Assembly (NCBI GenBank): GCA_965153355.1
Contig: OZ231127.1
Coordinates: forward strand, 36,642,001 to 36,706,000
DNA from: Flaccisagitta enflata
Lineage: Eukaryota > Chaetognatha > Sagittoidea > Aphragmophora
Direction: 5' to 3'
DNA: 64,000 nt
This document shows, in pieces, positions 33,997-47,283 of the stretch. Below the pieces are notes generated by a model that was not told the origin of the DNA, searched no databases, and saw only the letters and a program-made list of their open reading frames with translations. A program made the position numbers and the translations under genes. Numbering within the stretch: position 1 is the stretch's first letter; every line of letters starts with the position of its first letter.

Positions 33997-34272
33997 GACT
34001 AATGGGCTAAGTTGCGTGAAAAACGGATGTAGGAAAGGCAGTAAAAACAAGTGACACGGGTCACTATCGTTTTGGGCGGGTGGGCAGGCGGCAGAGGCGT
34101 ACAAAATCTCACCCACGCTCATTTACAGAAAACCACCATGAATAATTATTATAGTTGACCAGCGAGAGCGAGGGTCACGATGCTGGTCGCTGGATAAATG
34201 GTAATTTGCGAAAACTACCAGAATGAACATTAAATTACCTACCTGTAATTAAACTTTGCGTGCACGAGCCCA

Positions 34273-34391
34273 TTTTTAGGTGCGAAAAAGCACCTCTATA
34301 ACTGGCTGTGTCCGTTGGTTGGTCGGTCGGTTGGTAACGCATTTGTTCGACGATCCACACGTCGCACCTTATTGGCCTACTTGGCCTTGTT
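34273..34391 (-). repeat. Short hairpin-tag repeat, AGGTGC type
   Basis: Near-identical to 18786-18900. Hairpin AGGTGC-GAAAAA-GCACCT (34278-34295), tag GTCGCACCT (34361-34369), end GGCCTTGTT. The tag matches the arm plus two loop bases. Confidence 0.8.
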
Positions 34392-34661
34392 TCATCAGTT
34401 GGTGTCTGAGAATTGTTCTTACCTTTACATGCAGAAACGATATAGCTTGGAATTGAAGGATGAGCAATCCGCCAGTGGTGAAAGAAAGCCAACTGAAACA
34501 ACAGACGGGAAATAAACTACCGATGAAGCTATTATTTATTGCAACTGTTTCACCTCATAATGATACATCAAAACTACAAATTCTTCAAATTCTACATTCC
34601 TTCCTAAATCCTACACAAGGTGGCCAGTGTTTAAATGGACGTGGGCCTCATGTTCAAGAAA

Positions 34662-35320
34662 ACAGTTGAACCCCGCTCTAACGGGCCCGCTTATTAGTAA
34701 ATACCATCTGAAACGTCTCGATTGCTTACAAGAGAATTTTAATCTAGATTAGCCACAACAAAATGAGTAAAAGTGCTGCACAAAAATGCAAATGATACTC
34801 GTACAGAAAAGCTACCTAAAAACTTTTTTGACTACTATTATTAGAAAACTTATTTTAGCATATCAACTCAGTAAAGTTAGTTATTTTTATTGCACATGTC
34901 ATATAAGCTGCATGGAAATACAATGAGAGGTGTTACTCATATCAATAGCAGTCCCCCTCACAGCCGACACAGGAGGTACTAATCAAAAATTTATGTTTTG
35001 TGGCGCGACCAGAGCGATTTTCAAGATTCAGCCTAGTTTTTAAGAGAACAGCTCCTTTATTCAGGAGTCAGAATTTGCTATTTTGAGAAATGTTAGGTTT
35101 TTTAGTCACTCTGAAGCCTGTATCTTGGTAAATAGAAAATTTAGAAAATGAGAAATTGCCTCCATGGCGCCACTTTTAATACGAGCATTTGGGGGTACTG
35201 CTATACATTTAGGTTACACCTCTTGTTGTATTTTCATTCAATCTGTAAATCGTTTAGGGCAATCATAATGGTTCAGATAGTATTCCAAGCGGTCAGACAT
35301 ACTTAGAAAATGTTTTATAC
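34662..35320. other. Unassigned stretch with one Tigger-like end
   Basis: CAGTTGAACCCCGCTCTAAC at about 34666 resembles the outer end of the TA-flanked elements at 3164 and 35409; no partner end is obvious nearby. The rest is AT-rich without a convincing frame. Confidence 0.4.
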
Positions 35321-35940
35321 TTTTTGGGCAGCGGCCCCAAAGGGCCGATGTCCTGTAGGACACAGGGGTGAATTTCCTTACGTACGTCCGTCCGTCCGTA
35401 CGTACGTACAGTGAAACCCCGCTCAAACAGATTTCAAGGGACCAGGCCCCCTTTTCCGTTAGAGGCGGGAATCCGTTAGAGCCATTTCGACTGTGCCATC
35501 AAAATTTATCAGTCACATTCAATTTGAGAAGAGTAAAATCATTTTCATGAATAATACGGCGCTCTTCTGCATCAGTCCAGAGAAAAGAATATTTCTGTTA
35601 ATCATCTTGAAGATAAAAAAGTTATTTTTTCTTTTTAAAAAATGAAATACCTCATTTTGAAACCATCACTTTCTCTCTTTTTGTTTTCTTATTTTTTAAT
35701 CCCCTAAGCTAAGACCCATTGATCCCCTAACAACTTTTTTCATTCTTGAGGTCTTTGGCCTCGCAGCTCCTGCCCAAAGGCTCTGGTGACCGCAAATTCT
35801 GCCCCGGCACACCAGCATGCAAATGGAGAAGCCATGCATTCAGCTTTGTTTTAACAACTAATGTGGTAAAACATTGAAATGGGCTTAAATTTCCTTTTTT
35901 GATTGCTGGGGAAAAGATTTTTCGATGTCTTTCTGTCAGA

Positions 35941-35987
<47 letters not shown>

Positions 35988-36107
35988 TTTCCTCTTCATA
36001 TCGATTTCATTTTGCCACTAGTTCCAGTTCGATAGTGATCATCGCCAATCCTGAATTACCATTTTCCCTCATACAGCCGGAGACCCTAGAAAAGCTGATT
36101 TTTCAGC

Positions 36108-36331
36108 TTTTTAGTCGCGTGCTACGCGACTCTACACCCCGCTTTGTCGGTCCGTCGGTCCGTCCGTCCGTCGGTCCGTCCGTCCGTCGGTCCGTCCGTC
36201 CGTCACACTTTACTTTTTTTGGGTTCTTGCGGTCTCTGGCCTCACTGCTCCTGCCCAAATGCTGAAGTGACCTCTGTTATGGCCCCTGCCCACCCGCACG
36301 CGACTGGGGTAGCCGTGTATCCGGCCTTGTT
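36108..36331 (-). repeat. Hairpin-tag repeat, AGTCGCG type, in a palindrome arm
   Basis: In plus-strand reading: TTTTT, hairpin AGTCGCG-TGCTA-CGCGACT (36113-36131), a (GTCCGTCG)n core, TGCCCAAATGC, CCCCTGCCCACC, the tag GCACGCGACT (36296-36305), then GTGTATCCGGCCTTGTT. The tag is the exact 10-nt reverse complement of AGTCGCGTGC. The opposite palindrome arm preserves the uninterrupted site. Confidence 0.9.
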
Positions 36332-37036
36332 CTTTTTTTTTTTCGATTTTTCCTTAATTTCTCATAGGTAAATGCGCTCATCAAGTGGGCTAATTTTTTT
36401 TTCATGGTGGATCTATGGTCTGTAGCTACATTGTGTGAAAAAACTGTGGTTAAAAATTCGATTTTTATATTTTTTCTCATAAAATGAAAAAAATCGCGTT
36501 CAAATGGCATTTTTTAAATTTTCTCATTTTTGGCTTACAGACAGATTTTGAGACAAGGAATTCATCTAGAATGTCAAATCCCTTAGCACTCATCAATAAA
36601 TAGGCCAAAACGAGCTTTTTAATATTTAAAAGCTCAGAAATCAGCTTTTTGAGCCCAAAGCTTATCTCCGAGTTGCTTGAGCTCAAAAAGCTCAATTCTG
36701 AGCTTTTAAAAAGCTCAGAATTGAGCTTTTTGAGACTCCAGTCTTCCTTATCTCCTATGGTTAAAAAATTTACTATGGGAGCTCAAACTAGCGCGTCCAT
36801 GATCGTTTATGACAATTTTTAGTCACGTGCTACGCGACTCTTCACCCCGCTTTGTCAGCCCGTCCATCCCTCAGACATGCAACTCTATAAGAGGCTTTGT
36901 CTGTTGGTCCATCCATTCATTGTACTATTGTAGTCAAAAAGTGGAAAAGTGAACTTTTTGAGTATTTTTGGCGCATGTTTGTGTACATGTGTGGCGTTGG
37001 GGTGTAGTTTTCGTACTGGTAGCAACCATTACTGTG

Positions 37037-37393
37037 ATTTATTCCCCATGATACTCGGTTACTATGGAAACACATTTTCTTGTATTCTTGCTGAAATATC
37101 AATATTTTGAGAGATTTTTTTAGGGAACATTGCTTAAAATCAAATTTGCTTCAACTTTCCCACAGTATGTTCTGTAAGAATGTCGCTCGTTTAGCGGTTG
37201 CTATGGGTTGTCACACATGGATACGCTCCCTAGCAACAGCCAAACGAGCAATATTCTTACAGAACATATTGTGGGAAAGTTGTAGCAAATTTAATTCTAA
37301 GCAATGTTCCCTAAAAAAATCTCAAAATTTTGATACTTTATCGGGAATACATGAAAATGTGTTACCATGGCAACCGAGTATCATGGGGAATAA
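37037..37393. repeat. Foldback repeat, copy 1
   Basis: Arms of about 160 bp (ATTTATTCCCCATGATACTC and its complement) close on an inner stem GTTTAGCGGTTGCTA with TAGCAACAGCCAAAC. It lies in the loop of the long inverted repeat. A diverged copy is at 60290-60660. Confidence 0.8.
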
Positions 37394-38497
37394 ATCATTC
37401 TTTTATCAGTTTATATTCCAAATATCAACCCTCTACCTTCATTTGTTCTCCCATAATGCTTGCCCCCGTTATCTCAAGTCTAGACGAGATCTACTGTAGC
37501 TAATTTCAGTATACCTACCTAAGATGGGACAGTTGAAGGTTTAAATCAGAGTATTTTAGGGCTTATATTTCATTTGGGAGGTTTTTCTGTCCAGTTTTTC
37601 ATTCGGGGGAGATAAGGAAGACTCGAGTCTCAAAAAGCTCAATTCTGAGCTTTTTAAAAGCTCAGAATTGAGCTTTTTGAGCTCTAGCAACTTGGAGATA
37701 AGCTTTGGGCTCAAAAAGCTGATTTCTGAGCTTTTAATTATTAAAAAGCTCGTTTTGGCCTTTTTATTGATGAGTGCTAAAGGATTTGACATTCTAGATG
37801 AATTCCTCGTCTCAAAATCTATCTGTAAGCCAAAAATGAGAAAATTTAAAAGGTGCCATTTGATCACGATTTTTTTCATTTTTTGAGAAAAAATATAAAA
37901 ATCGAATTTTAAACCGCAATTTTTTCACACAATGTAGCTACAGACCATAGATTCACCATGAAAAAAAAATTAGCCCACTCGATGAGCGCATTTACCCATG
38001 AGAAATTAAGGAAAAATCAAAAAAAAAGAAAAAGCTGAAAAATCAGCTTTTCTAGGGTCTCCGGCTGTCATAGACGAGGCCAATTTCCATTCAGGGCGGG
38101 ATAGCTGACCATTCTTAGTCAAAATATTTGCGCTTGAGCCGAAATTTCTGTTACAGGTGGAACCGGTTTAGGTGGAACTCTTAAACAAGAAAGCTAAAAG
38201 AAATAAGTTGGGACTTCAGCATCCCATGCATTGGAGGCGGGTTTCCGCTCGTAACGGGTCCGTTGGAGCGGGATTCCACTGTACGTCCCCCCCAAGCTTC
38301 TTAATTCTCAAATCCCATCGAATAACATAGGAAAATGTCAAAATGCAAACTTTCCATTGAATAACATGGAAAAGATTTGTAAAAAAATTAAAAAATGTAA
38401 ATTTCCCATTGAATAACATTGAAAATTAACAAAAAATGAAAAAAAAATGCAAAATTCCTACTGGATAGCATGGAAAAATGATAAAAAAAGAGAGATA

Positions 38498-38840
38498 CCG
38501 TATTTCTTGTAATTAGCGCCCCGGGCGCTTTTGAAATTGAAATAAAACATTGTCGTTTTAAACCTGCAATTAGCGCCCCCTATTCACTAATGTCTAAATA
38601 ATTCATTATGAAATTTGCACTTTTGGACAATTTTTTTAGAATTCCAATTGGTAAATCAATAAAAAAAGAGAATATTTGGTTGTATTGCGTTTAATTCTTA
38701 TATGGTTTTTGCCAAAAAACAGAATTTCCAATGATTTTTTTTTGTTCTTTTTCAAATCACTATTATCATTAGCTCATTATTTCATGAAAAAGAGGAGGGG
38801 GGCGCTAATTAGAGGGGGGCGATAAATGCAAGAAATACGG
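38498..38840. mobile_element. 343-bp MITE with TA duplication
   Basis: Starts CCGTATTTCTTGTAATTAGC and ends with the reverse complement of CCGTATTTCTTGCATTTATC; TA flanks both ends (38496-38497 and 38841-38842). Removing it restores a minisatellite unit. The GCGCCCC block next to the ends resembles MITEs of many animal genomes. There is no coding frame. Confidence 0.8.
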
Positions 38841-39199
38841 TATGAAATTCTCATTGAATAACATGGAAAATTGACAAATTATAAAAAAAGTATAACTCCC
38901 ATTGAATATCATGGAAAATTGCCCCAAAGGCTTGAAATATGCCTTCTCAGGACCAGAGAAGGCGGGCGCGGTAAAAATCACGCCGCGACCACTCCTTATC
39001 CACCAATTCCCGTGCCGGCTCCGTTCCATTCCGCGTCTCACTATTCCCCCTGTCCTCCAGTTCCGGCTCCGCGTCCTATCTGCCTAAAATTTCAGCTCCG
39101 GCTCCGGCTCCGCCTCCACAATTTTTAGCCGCGTCCGCGTCATTTCCGGTTCCGCGTCTTTCTAACAATATCTCAACCTTTTTGTAATTACTTAATACC

Positions 39200-40700
<1,501 letters not shown>

Positions 40701-40984
40701 GGCTCCGGCTCCGCCTCCCCCTTTGCTATAATTTTAAGAGCGCCTCCGCGCCCGCGTCACTCAAAAACGCCGCGACCACTGCATCCGGCTCCATTCCGGC
40801 TCCGCCCGCTTTCTGCCTGTGACGTAAGGAATTACCCCTGTGGTTGACAGGACATCGCCCTTTGGGCCGCTGCTCTGCTCCCACTTCTCAGCTGATCACT
40901 CCAAGCAGGGCATCGGGCACGGTGACCATGTGCAATCCTTGGATGACTTGTTAGCTGGTCCGTGAACATGAGTCAGTGCGGGAA

Positions 40985-41106
40985 ACAGTGTTTTGGAAGT
41001 TTCAGTATATGCCTGTGTTGGAAAGGGTAGGGCATTGGGTGTGAATGGGGGTTGGCTTCCCCTGCCCACCCGTCCGCAACAATATTGCGACCCCGCGTCA
41101 CTTGTT
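40985..41106 (-). repeat. Partial hairpin-tag repeat, second subfamily
   Basis: In plus-strand reading CCTGCCCACC, GTCCGCAAC, AATATTGCGACCCCGCGTC and ACTTGTT, as at 32790-33016. The hairpin end is missing. Confidence 0.5.
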
Positions 41107-41202
41107 GGAAATATCCTCAAACAAGTCATCCAAGGATCGCACATGGTCAGCGGTACCCGATGCCCTGCATGGAGTGATAGCTGAAGAAGTGGAGTGAGAG
41201 CA

Positions 41203-41554
41203 GGGCAGCAGCCCCAAAAGGTCGATGTCCTGTAGGACACAGGGGTGAATTTCCATACATCCTGAGAGGGCATATTTGAGGCCTTTGGAGCAATTTTCCA
41301 TAATATTCAATGGGAGTTTTGCATTTTTTTCAATTTCCCATCAATTTGCCATGTTATTCAATGGGAGTTTCACATTTTGTTCATTTTTCATCAATTTCCA
41401 ATGTTATTCAATGGGAAGTTTGCATTTTATCAATTTCCTATGTTATTCAATAGGGAAGCTTTGGGGGGGGGACGGACGGAAGGATGGACGGACATATGGA
41501 AATTCACCCCGGTGTCCTACAGGACATCGGCCCTTTGGGGCCGCTGCCCAAAAA
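41203..41554. mobile_element. GGCC-TIR element
   Basis: Inverted ends of about 55 bp: GGGCAGCAGCCCCAAAAGG, then ATGTCCTGTAGGACACAGGG at the left and the complement (CCCTTTGGGGCCGCTGCCC) at the right. Each end can form two local hairpins (GGCCC/GGGCC and GTCCT-GT-AGGAC). The core has CATTGAATAACATGG-type units. A poly-G then GACGGACGG tract adjoins the right end. Confidence 0.7.
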
Positions 41555-41740
41555 GGGACCACTACCCCTTGAAGTTATATCAATAACGAGCCAATCGAAT
41601 GCAAAAGCAAATGATATACTGACAAAAGCAATCAGACAAGTCTTCATTCCATCAAAAACAAGTCATCCAAGGATCACACATGGTTGGCGGTACTCGATGC
41701 CCTGCTTGGAGTGATTAGCTGAAGAAGTGGAGCGAGAGCA

Positions 41741-42148
41741 GGGCAGCAGCCCCAAAGGGCCGATGTCCTGTAGGACACAGGGGTGAATTTCCATAGGTCC
41801 TCAGAGGGCATATTTGAGGCCTTAGTCTCAATTTTCCATGATATTCAATGGGAATTTTGCATTTTTTTCAATTTTTTCTAATTTGCCATATTATTCAATG
41901 GGAATTTTACATTTTTCTTTTTTTCATCTATTTTCCATGTTATTCAATGGGAGACATGCATTTTTTTGCTTTTTTGTAACTTTTCCATGTTCTTCAATTG
42001 GAAATTTGCATTTTGACTATTTCCCATGTTTTCGATAGGAATTTGAGGCTTGAGAAGCTTGGGGGGGACGGACGAACAGAAGGATGGACGTATGGAAATT
42101 CCCCCGTGTCCTACAGGACATCGGCCCTTTGGGGCCGCTGCCCAAAAA
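41741..42148. mobile_element. GGCC-TIR element, adjacent copy
   Basis: Same ends and core as 41203-41554 in the same orientation. About 90 bp before each left end is also shared (GATGCCCTGC, GGAGTGAT, GCTGAAGAAGTGGAG), so the full repeat unit is longer than the inverted ends show. It abuts the 3' end of the acidic-repeat exon. Confidence 0.7.
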
Positions 42149-42212
42149 GGACCTTTGGTGACTTCCAAAATACATGAAACTTACCTATAACCATTATTTG
42201 TTGGGACATCTA

Positions 42213-44682
42213 CTCCCAATTTTCATCACTTGGCTGCTGGACATCTTGATCCCATTGCTCCTCATTCTGATTAGGGTCAGCTTCATCCCAATGTTCTTGA
42301 CCAACCACATCCCAAGAGTCTTCTGCCTGGTTGGGATCAGGTTGGTTCCGCAAGTCATCTTGGTCACACTGATCTTCTTCCTGCTGGGGATCTGCCTGGT
42401 CCCACTGATCTTCCACCTGATGGAATTCTTCCTGAACCCACTGCTCTTCCTCCTGGTGAGGTTCTCTCTGGTCCCACTGATCTTCCTCCTGGTGAGGTTC
42501 TCCTTGGTCCCACTGATCTACCTCCTGGTGAGGTTCTCCTTGGTCCCACTGATTTTCCTCCTGGTGAGGTTCTACTTGGTCCCACTGATCTCCCTCCTGG
42601 TGGGGATCTTCTTGGTCCCACTGATCTTCTTTCCCTTGATGGGGATCTGCTTGGTCCCACTGATCTTCCCCTTCATGGGGATCTGGTTGGTCCCACTGAT
42701 CTCCCCCTTCATGGGGATCTGGTTGGTCCCACTGATCTTCCCCTTGATGGGGATCTGCTTGGTCCCACTGATCTTCCCCTTGTTGAACATCAACTTGGTC
42801 CCACTGATCTTCCCCTTGAGGATCTCTTTGGTCCCACTGATCTGCCCCTTGATGGATATCTGCTTGATCCCACTGATCTTCCGCATGTTGGGGATTTGCT
42901 AGGTCCCACTGATCTTCCACGTGGTCTGCCAGGTCTCTTTCTCCTTGATGTGGATCAGATTGGTCCCACTGATCTTCTCCTTGATGGAAATCTCCTTGGT
43001 TCCACTGGTCATCCCCCTGAGGAGGATCTGCTTGGATCAACTGATCATCCCCCTGAGGGGGATCTGCTTGGATCAAATGATCATCCTCTTTTTGAAGTTC
43101 TGCTTTGTCCCATTGATCATCCACTTGATAGTCATCTGGTTGGTCCCATTGATCTTCCCCTTGGTGGAAATCTGCTTGGTCCCATTGATCTTCCTCTTGG
43201 TGGACATCTGCTTGGTCCCACTGATTGTCTCCTTGAGGATCTGCTTGGTCACACTTATCATCTCCTTGAAGGGGATCTGGTTGTTCCCACAAATCTTTCC
43301 TTTTGAGGGAACCTGAGTGATCCCACTCATCTCCCTGATGGGGATCTGACTGATCCCACTGATCTGCCTGTACCCAATGGTCTTCTTCCTGGTGGGGGCC
43401 TGCTTTTTCCCACGGCTCTTCCATTATGTTGGGATCTGCTTGACCCCACTGTTGAGAATCTGCTTGGCCCAACTGATTTTTAAACTGGTGGGAATAAGCT
43501 TGACCACTCTGTCCTCTTGCCTGGTCCATCTGGCCAACATCCCGCTGGGCATCAACCTGGTCCACATAATGCCGGGCATCAACCTGATCCACATAATGCC
43601 GGGCATCAACCTGATCCACATAATGCTGGGCACCAAATGGGTCCGCAACCTGCTGTGCGTCAGCCTCATCCCTCTGGTCCACATTCTTCCAGGAATCAGC
43701 CTCTACCCACTGGTCTCCATCCTGCAGTTCTTTCAATACTGCTTTATCTGAATACTCTCTTAATCCAGGTGACAAACAAGTGACATACGCGTCATCAATG
43801 CCAGTTTTATTTTCTTCAATTGTTCCAGTCTGATCCACAGATAAATTTGATCTCTCAATACCAGTAGTCCAGATAGCTTGTTCACTACTGTTATCCGCTA
43901 ATGTCCTGGTGGTACTCCCAGCAACAGATGAAGTGACTTTTTCTGAACCAGAGGTTAGTGGCGCTACTGCAGATATAGGGAGTGATAAAATCAATCGCAG
44001 TTAGTCAATTGCTACAATGTCAGTTAGACCCATTTTTTCCCCCTAGACTTTTGTAGCTAGAAAACATACTACAGCGCCATATTGCAAGTCCATCTACTAT
44101 CATGTCTTAAAAAGAAAAATTTTTTTCAAAATTCTTGGCTCAATTCTCAAAGTCAAAATCAGCAAAAAGTAAAGCAAAATCAAAATAGAAAAAAAAAATT
44201 TGAAGTCTGCTTGCAGATTCAGATTCCTCACGAAAAAGTATAAATAGAAAATTTTGACGTTTGAAAATCAAGCCAAGAATTATGAAAGTTGTTTTTCTCT
44301 TTTTACAACATGATAGCAGATGGACTTTGCAACAATATGGCGCTGTGGTATGATTTCTCGCTACAAAAGTCTCGGGAAAAACTGGGTCTAATGTCAGTAA
44401 TGTGGGAAAGAAAACTTCTTGTGGAAACATTTCATTCTTGTTACCTGGAAAACCTTCAGGCCCAAATTTTGAGCGTGCCCGCTTGCTCATCTGTTAGTCA
44501 GTCAGTCTTGGTAGGTCCATCGGCCTGGCGGACCGCATCAGAAGCTAGAAGTCCCACGATCTTACCTTTATGTTTAAGTTGATAGAGTACTTGGTGGAAT
44601 GCAGCCGAAGAAACCTCGCCCATTTGCGTCATTCGTGACTGTGATCTTTTGCCTTTCAAAGGAGTCGATGTAGCCATACAAC
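42213..44682 (-). CDS. Acidic 12-residue-repeat protein, last two exons (probably 3' end of the kinase-like gene)
   Basis: Exon 44682-44566 (after AAATTTCAG, donor GTAAGA) holds an ATG at 44677 encoding MATSTPLKGKRSQSR. It joins in phase 1 to 43966-42213, stop at 42210. After about 130 residues of Ser/Thr-rich sequence come short VDQVDARHY repeats, then about 25 copies of a 12-residue unit like EDQWDQADPHQG, giving an Asp/Glu/Gln-rich domain with one Trp per unit. The unit is a 36-bp tandem repeat at DNA level, kept in frame. The same exon accepts the phase of 55484-55286, which suggests it is the C-terminal part of the kinase-like gene; otherwise the ATG starts a separate 622-residue protein. 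I recognise no family. The hydrophobic frame on the opposite strand is a shadow. Confidence 0.6.
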
Positions 44683-44811
44683 CTGAAATTTAGAGGAACT
44701 GAAATATCGTCAAAGTATGAAAGTCGTAAATGGGAGTCTTTTTTTTTGTGCATGTTCTTCAGTGTGAGCATCTCATGACATTTGGTTGACTGCTTGTCTG
44801 TTTTTGTTATT

Positions 44812-44814
<3 letters not shown>

Positions 44815-44880
<66 letters not shown>
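44815..44880. repeat. TC microsatellite
   Basis: Pure (TC)n just upstream of the acidic-repeat exon pair. Confidence 0.95.
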
Positions 44881-44966
44881 GCAAATGAAAATATCAAAGC
44901 AAGCGTCATAAAAGTTGGAGTCAATATGCGTAACATCTTTTTTATTCCTACTGTTACATGTAGGTT

Positions 44967-45278
44967 AACAAGGCCAGATAGGCCAACGATGCGTCCTCTT
45001 CTTTATTTATATGGTCTTTCTTTATATCGTCTTTCTTTATATGGTTTTTCTTTATATTTGTCTTCCTTGATATGGTCTTTCTTTATATGGTTCTACTTTA
45101 ATCTCACTAAAAATGTCTTCTTTAATATAATCTGATTTTACGCTATGTTGCTCTGCTTTATTGATCCAGTAGTGATTCATGTGTAATATGGCATAGATAT
45201 AGTGGATTATGATAAATGTGTAACTGACCGACCAACCGACGGACGGACATGCCCTCTTATAGAGATGCGAGGACGCAA
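44967..45278 (+). repeat. Hairpin-tag repeat, TGCG-AGGA-CGCA type
   Basis: Starts AACAAGGCCAGATAGGCC. The tag TGCGTCCTC (44990-44998) is followed by TTTATATGGTC units, GACCGACCAACCGACGG and the hairpin TGCG-AGGA-CGCA (45266-45277). The tag is the exact reverse complement of GAGGACGCA. Confidence 0.75.
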
Positions 45279-46362
45279 ACAATGATAATGATGATGTTGA
45301 ATGATGACAACGATGACGATTGTAGCGATGACGCTGATGATGGTGACGATGAATATGACGATGATGATGATGAACATGACGATAATGATGATGATGATGA
45401 ATATGACGATGATGATGATGACGACAGAAGAAAGACTACGTTAATGATTATGTTGATAAATGATGACGATTGTAACGATGATGCTGATGACAACCACGAC
45501 GACGACGCTGATGACAATGATGATGATGGTAATGATGATGATGGTAAATATGATGACGATGGTAACAATGATGATGACGGGAAAGAAACTATGATAATGA
45601 TGATGTCGATGGAAATGATGATTATGATGACGAGGCTGATGATGATGATGGTAACAATGATGATGATGATGGTAACTATGATGCTGATGTTTATGATGAT
45701 GGCCATAATGTTGTTTATGATGACGACGATAATGTTGATGCGTCTTGTCTTGGTTTAAATGGTCTTTCTTTATACGGTCTTGGTTTATATGGTCTAATTT
45801 CATATGGTCTCACTTTATAGGGTTTTTCTTTATATGGTGTTACTTATTACGGTCTCACTTTATAAAGTCTACTTAAAATGGTCTCACTTTATAAGGTCTA
45901 CTTTATACAGTCTCATTTTATAAGGTCTACTTTATACAGTGTAACGTGACGACAATGATGATGACAATGATGACGCTGATGACGTTGATGACGACTACGA
46001 TGATGAGGGCGACGATGTTTACGATGACTATGATGGGGACGACGATGATGATGACGACAAAGACAAAGATGACAACGACGACGACGACGATGATGAGGAT
46101 AGTAATGATGATGATGATGATGATGATGTCAATGATGATTACGATGATGATGATGCACTTTTACATCGAAATTATGACGAGTTTCGCGATATTGACGAAT
46201 GCGTAACCGACCGACGGACGGACACGGCCAATTATAGAGATGCGAGGACGCATTTAAAAACTGGTAATGATGATGTTGATGAATGATGACAACGATGTGG
46301 ATTGTAACGTTGACGCTGATGATGACAACTTTGACGACGACGCTGATGATGACGACAATGAA

Positions 46363-46405
<43 letters not shown>

Positions 46406-46600
46406 TGGACGATGACGATGATTATGATGACGAATATGTTGACGATGATGATGCTGATGATTATGATGCAATATTCTGTAAAGATATCGTGGATTTCTCG
46501 ATTTGGACGAATGCGTAACCGACCGACCGACCAACCGACCGACCAACCAACGGACGGACATGGCCTATTATAGAGATGCGAGGACGCATCTAAAAATTGG
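45279..46600 (+). repeat. GAT/GAC satellite with two further hairpin ends
   Basis: (GATGAC)n-type triplet DNA fills two blocks. Each block ends in CCGACCGACGGACGG, TATAGAG and the hairpin ATGCG-AGGA-CGCAT (46240-46253 and 46576-46589) followed by TTTAAAAA or CTAAAAA. Together with the copy at 44967 this looks like a head-to-tail array of three hairpin-tag units. TTTATATGGTC words separate the blocks. Poly-Asp and poly-Met frames are artefacts. Confidence 0.75.
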
Positions 46601-46667
46601 GATCAATAAAAAATATTGATTTTTTCGAAAATGCGAAAAAATAAAAAAAGAATTAAAAACTCATAAC

Positions 46668-47283
46668 CAGGCCTTTCTTTTGTGATTTTCCTGGCAGAGC
46701 CAACCGGGCTCTCTCCTCACAATTTAACAGAGCCCGACGGAAAAACAGCGAGCCCGGCAAAAATCAATGCTGCCTGTGCAGGTGGGCAGGGTTAGTAACA
46801 AAAATGGCTAAAAAACATTGTGGCAGCAGTACTGACATGAGAATCACTTGTAAACGCAAAAAAAAAATGTCACCAACCAATGATACAGCAAACGGACTAA
46901 TGAATAGACAAACAAAAGGACGGACAGATGGAAAGACAGCCCAACATAGCGTGTGCACACAACTTAAGAAAATGGAACCTTTTGCTCATCTTTTTTAAAA
47001 TGTGTGAGCTTCATGACACTGCCATCTTACAATGGTAACTTTTCACCTCTCTTTATGACCATAAAATGGGTTTCAGAAAAGCAAAAATTATTGCATGCTA
47101 ACTTTTTATACCAGCAATACTCGAAACAGTTTCATTCCTATGATTTTACAAGAATCCGTTTTGAGTTCAAAACATGGCGTCAAGTTTGAAAGAGCCAGCC
47201 GGGCTCAGAGCCAGCAAAACATGGGAGCCCGACAGCAAAATAGAGAGCCCCGGGCTCGCGGGCTCGCTCTAAAAAAAGGCCTG
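46668..47283. mobile_element. hAT-like non-autonomous element with 8-bp duplication
   Basis: The ends are CAGGCCTTTCTTTT and AAAAAAAGGCCTG. The direct repeat CTCATAAC flanks both sides (46660-46667 and 47284-47291). An 8-bp duplication with CAG-type short inverted ends is the hallmark of hAT transposons. Inner subterminal GAGCCCG words are repeated in both orientations. It contains a hairpin-tag-like segment (46773-46970) and no transposase. Confidence 0.8.

Larger units (their letters stand above)
36082..38067. repeat. Long inverted repeat inside the second Tigger-like element
   Basis: Arms 36082-36750 and 37610-38067 are reverse complements with high identity (for example AGCCGGAGACCCTAG near 36085 against CTAGGGTCTCCGGCT near 38053, and AAATGCGCTCATCAAG against its complement). 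The left arm contains a hairpin-tag repeat at 36108-36331 that the right arm lacks. Short GAGCTTTTTGAGC-type palindromes occur in both arms. Confidence 0.85.
35409..38281. mobile_element. Second Tigger/pogo-like element with TA duplication
   Basis: Starts CAGTGAAACCCCGCTC and ends with the reverse complement of CAGTGGAATCCCGCTC. TA flanks at 35407-35408 and 38282-38283. The outside sequences (CGTCCGTACGTACG to the left, CGTCCCCCCCAAGCTT to the right) join into the GGCC-TIR element core seen in other copies. It carries a long palindrome, a hairpin-tag repeat and a foldback instead of a transposase. Confidence 0.75.

Noticed and set aside
42174-42902. 242-residue hydrophobic plus-strand frame with LVPLIF repeats, looking like a membrane protein
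   Set aside because: It is the antisense shadow of the 36-bp repeat that encodes the EDQWDQ domain; the minus-strand exon has matching splice sites and an upstream exon.
45249-46573. Asp-rich and Met-rich frames that resemble calcium-binding or acidic proteins
   Set aside because: They are GAT/GAC satellite DNA open in all frames and bounded by hairpin-tag repeat ends.
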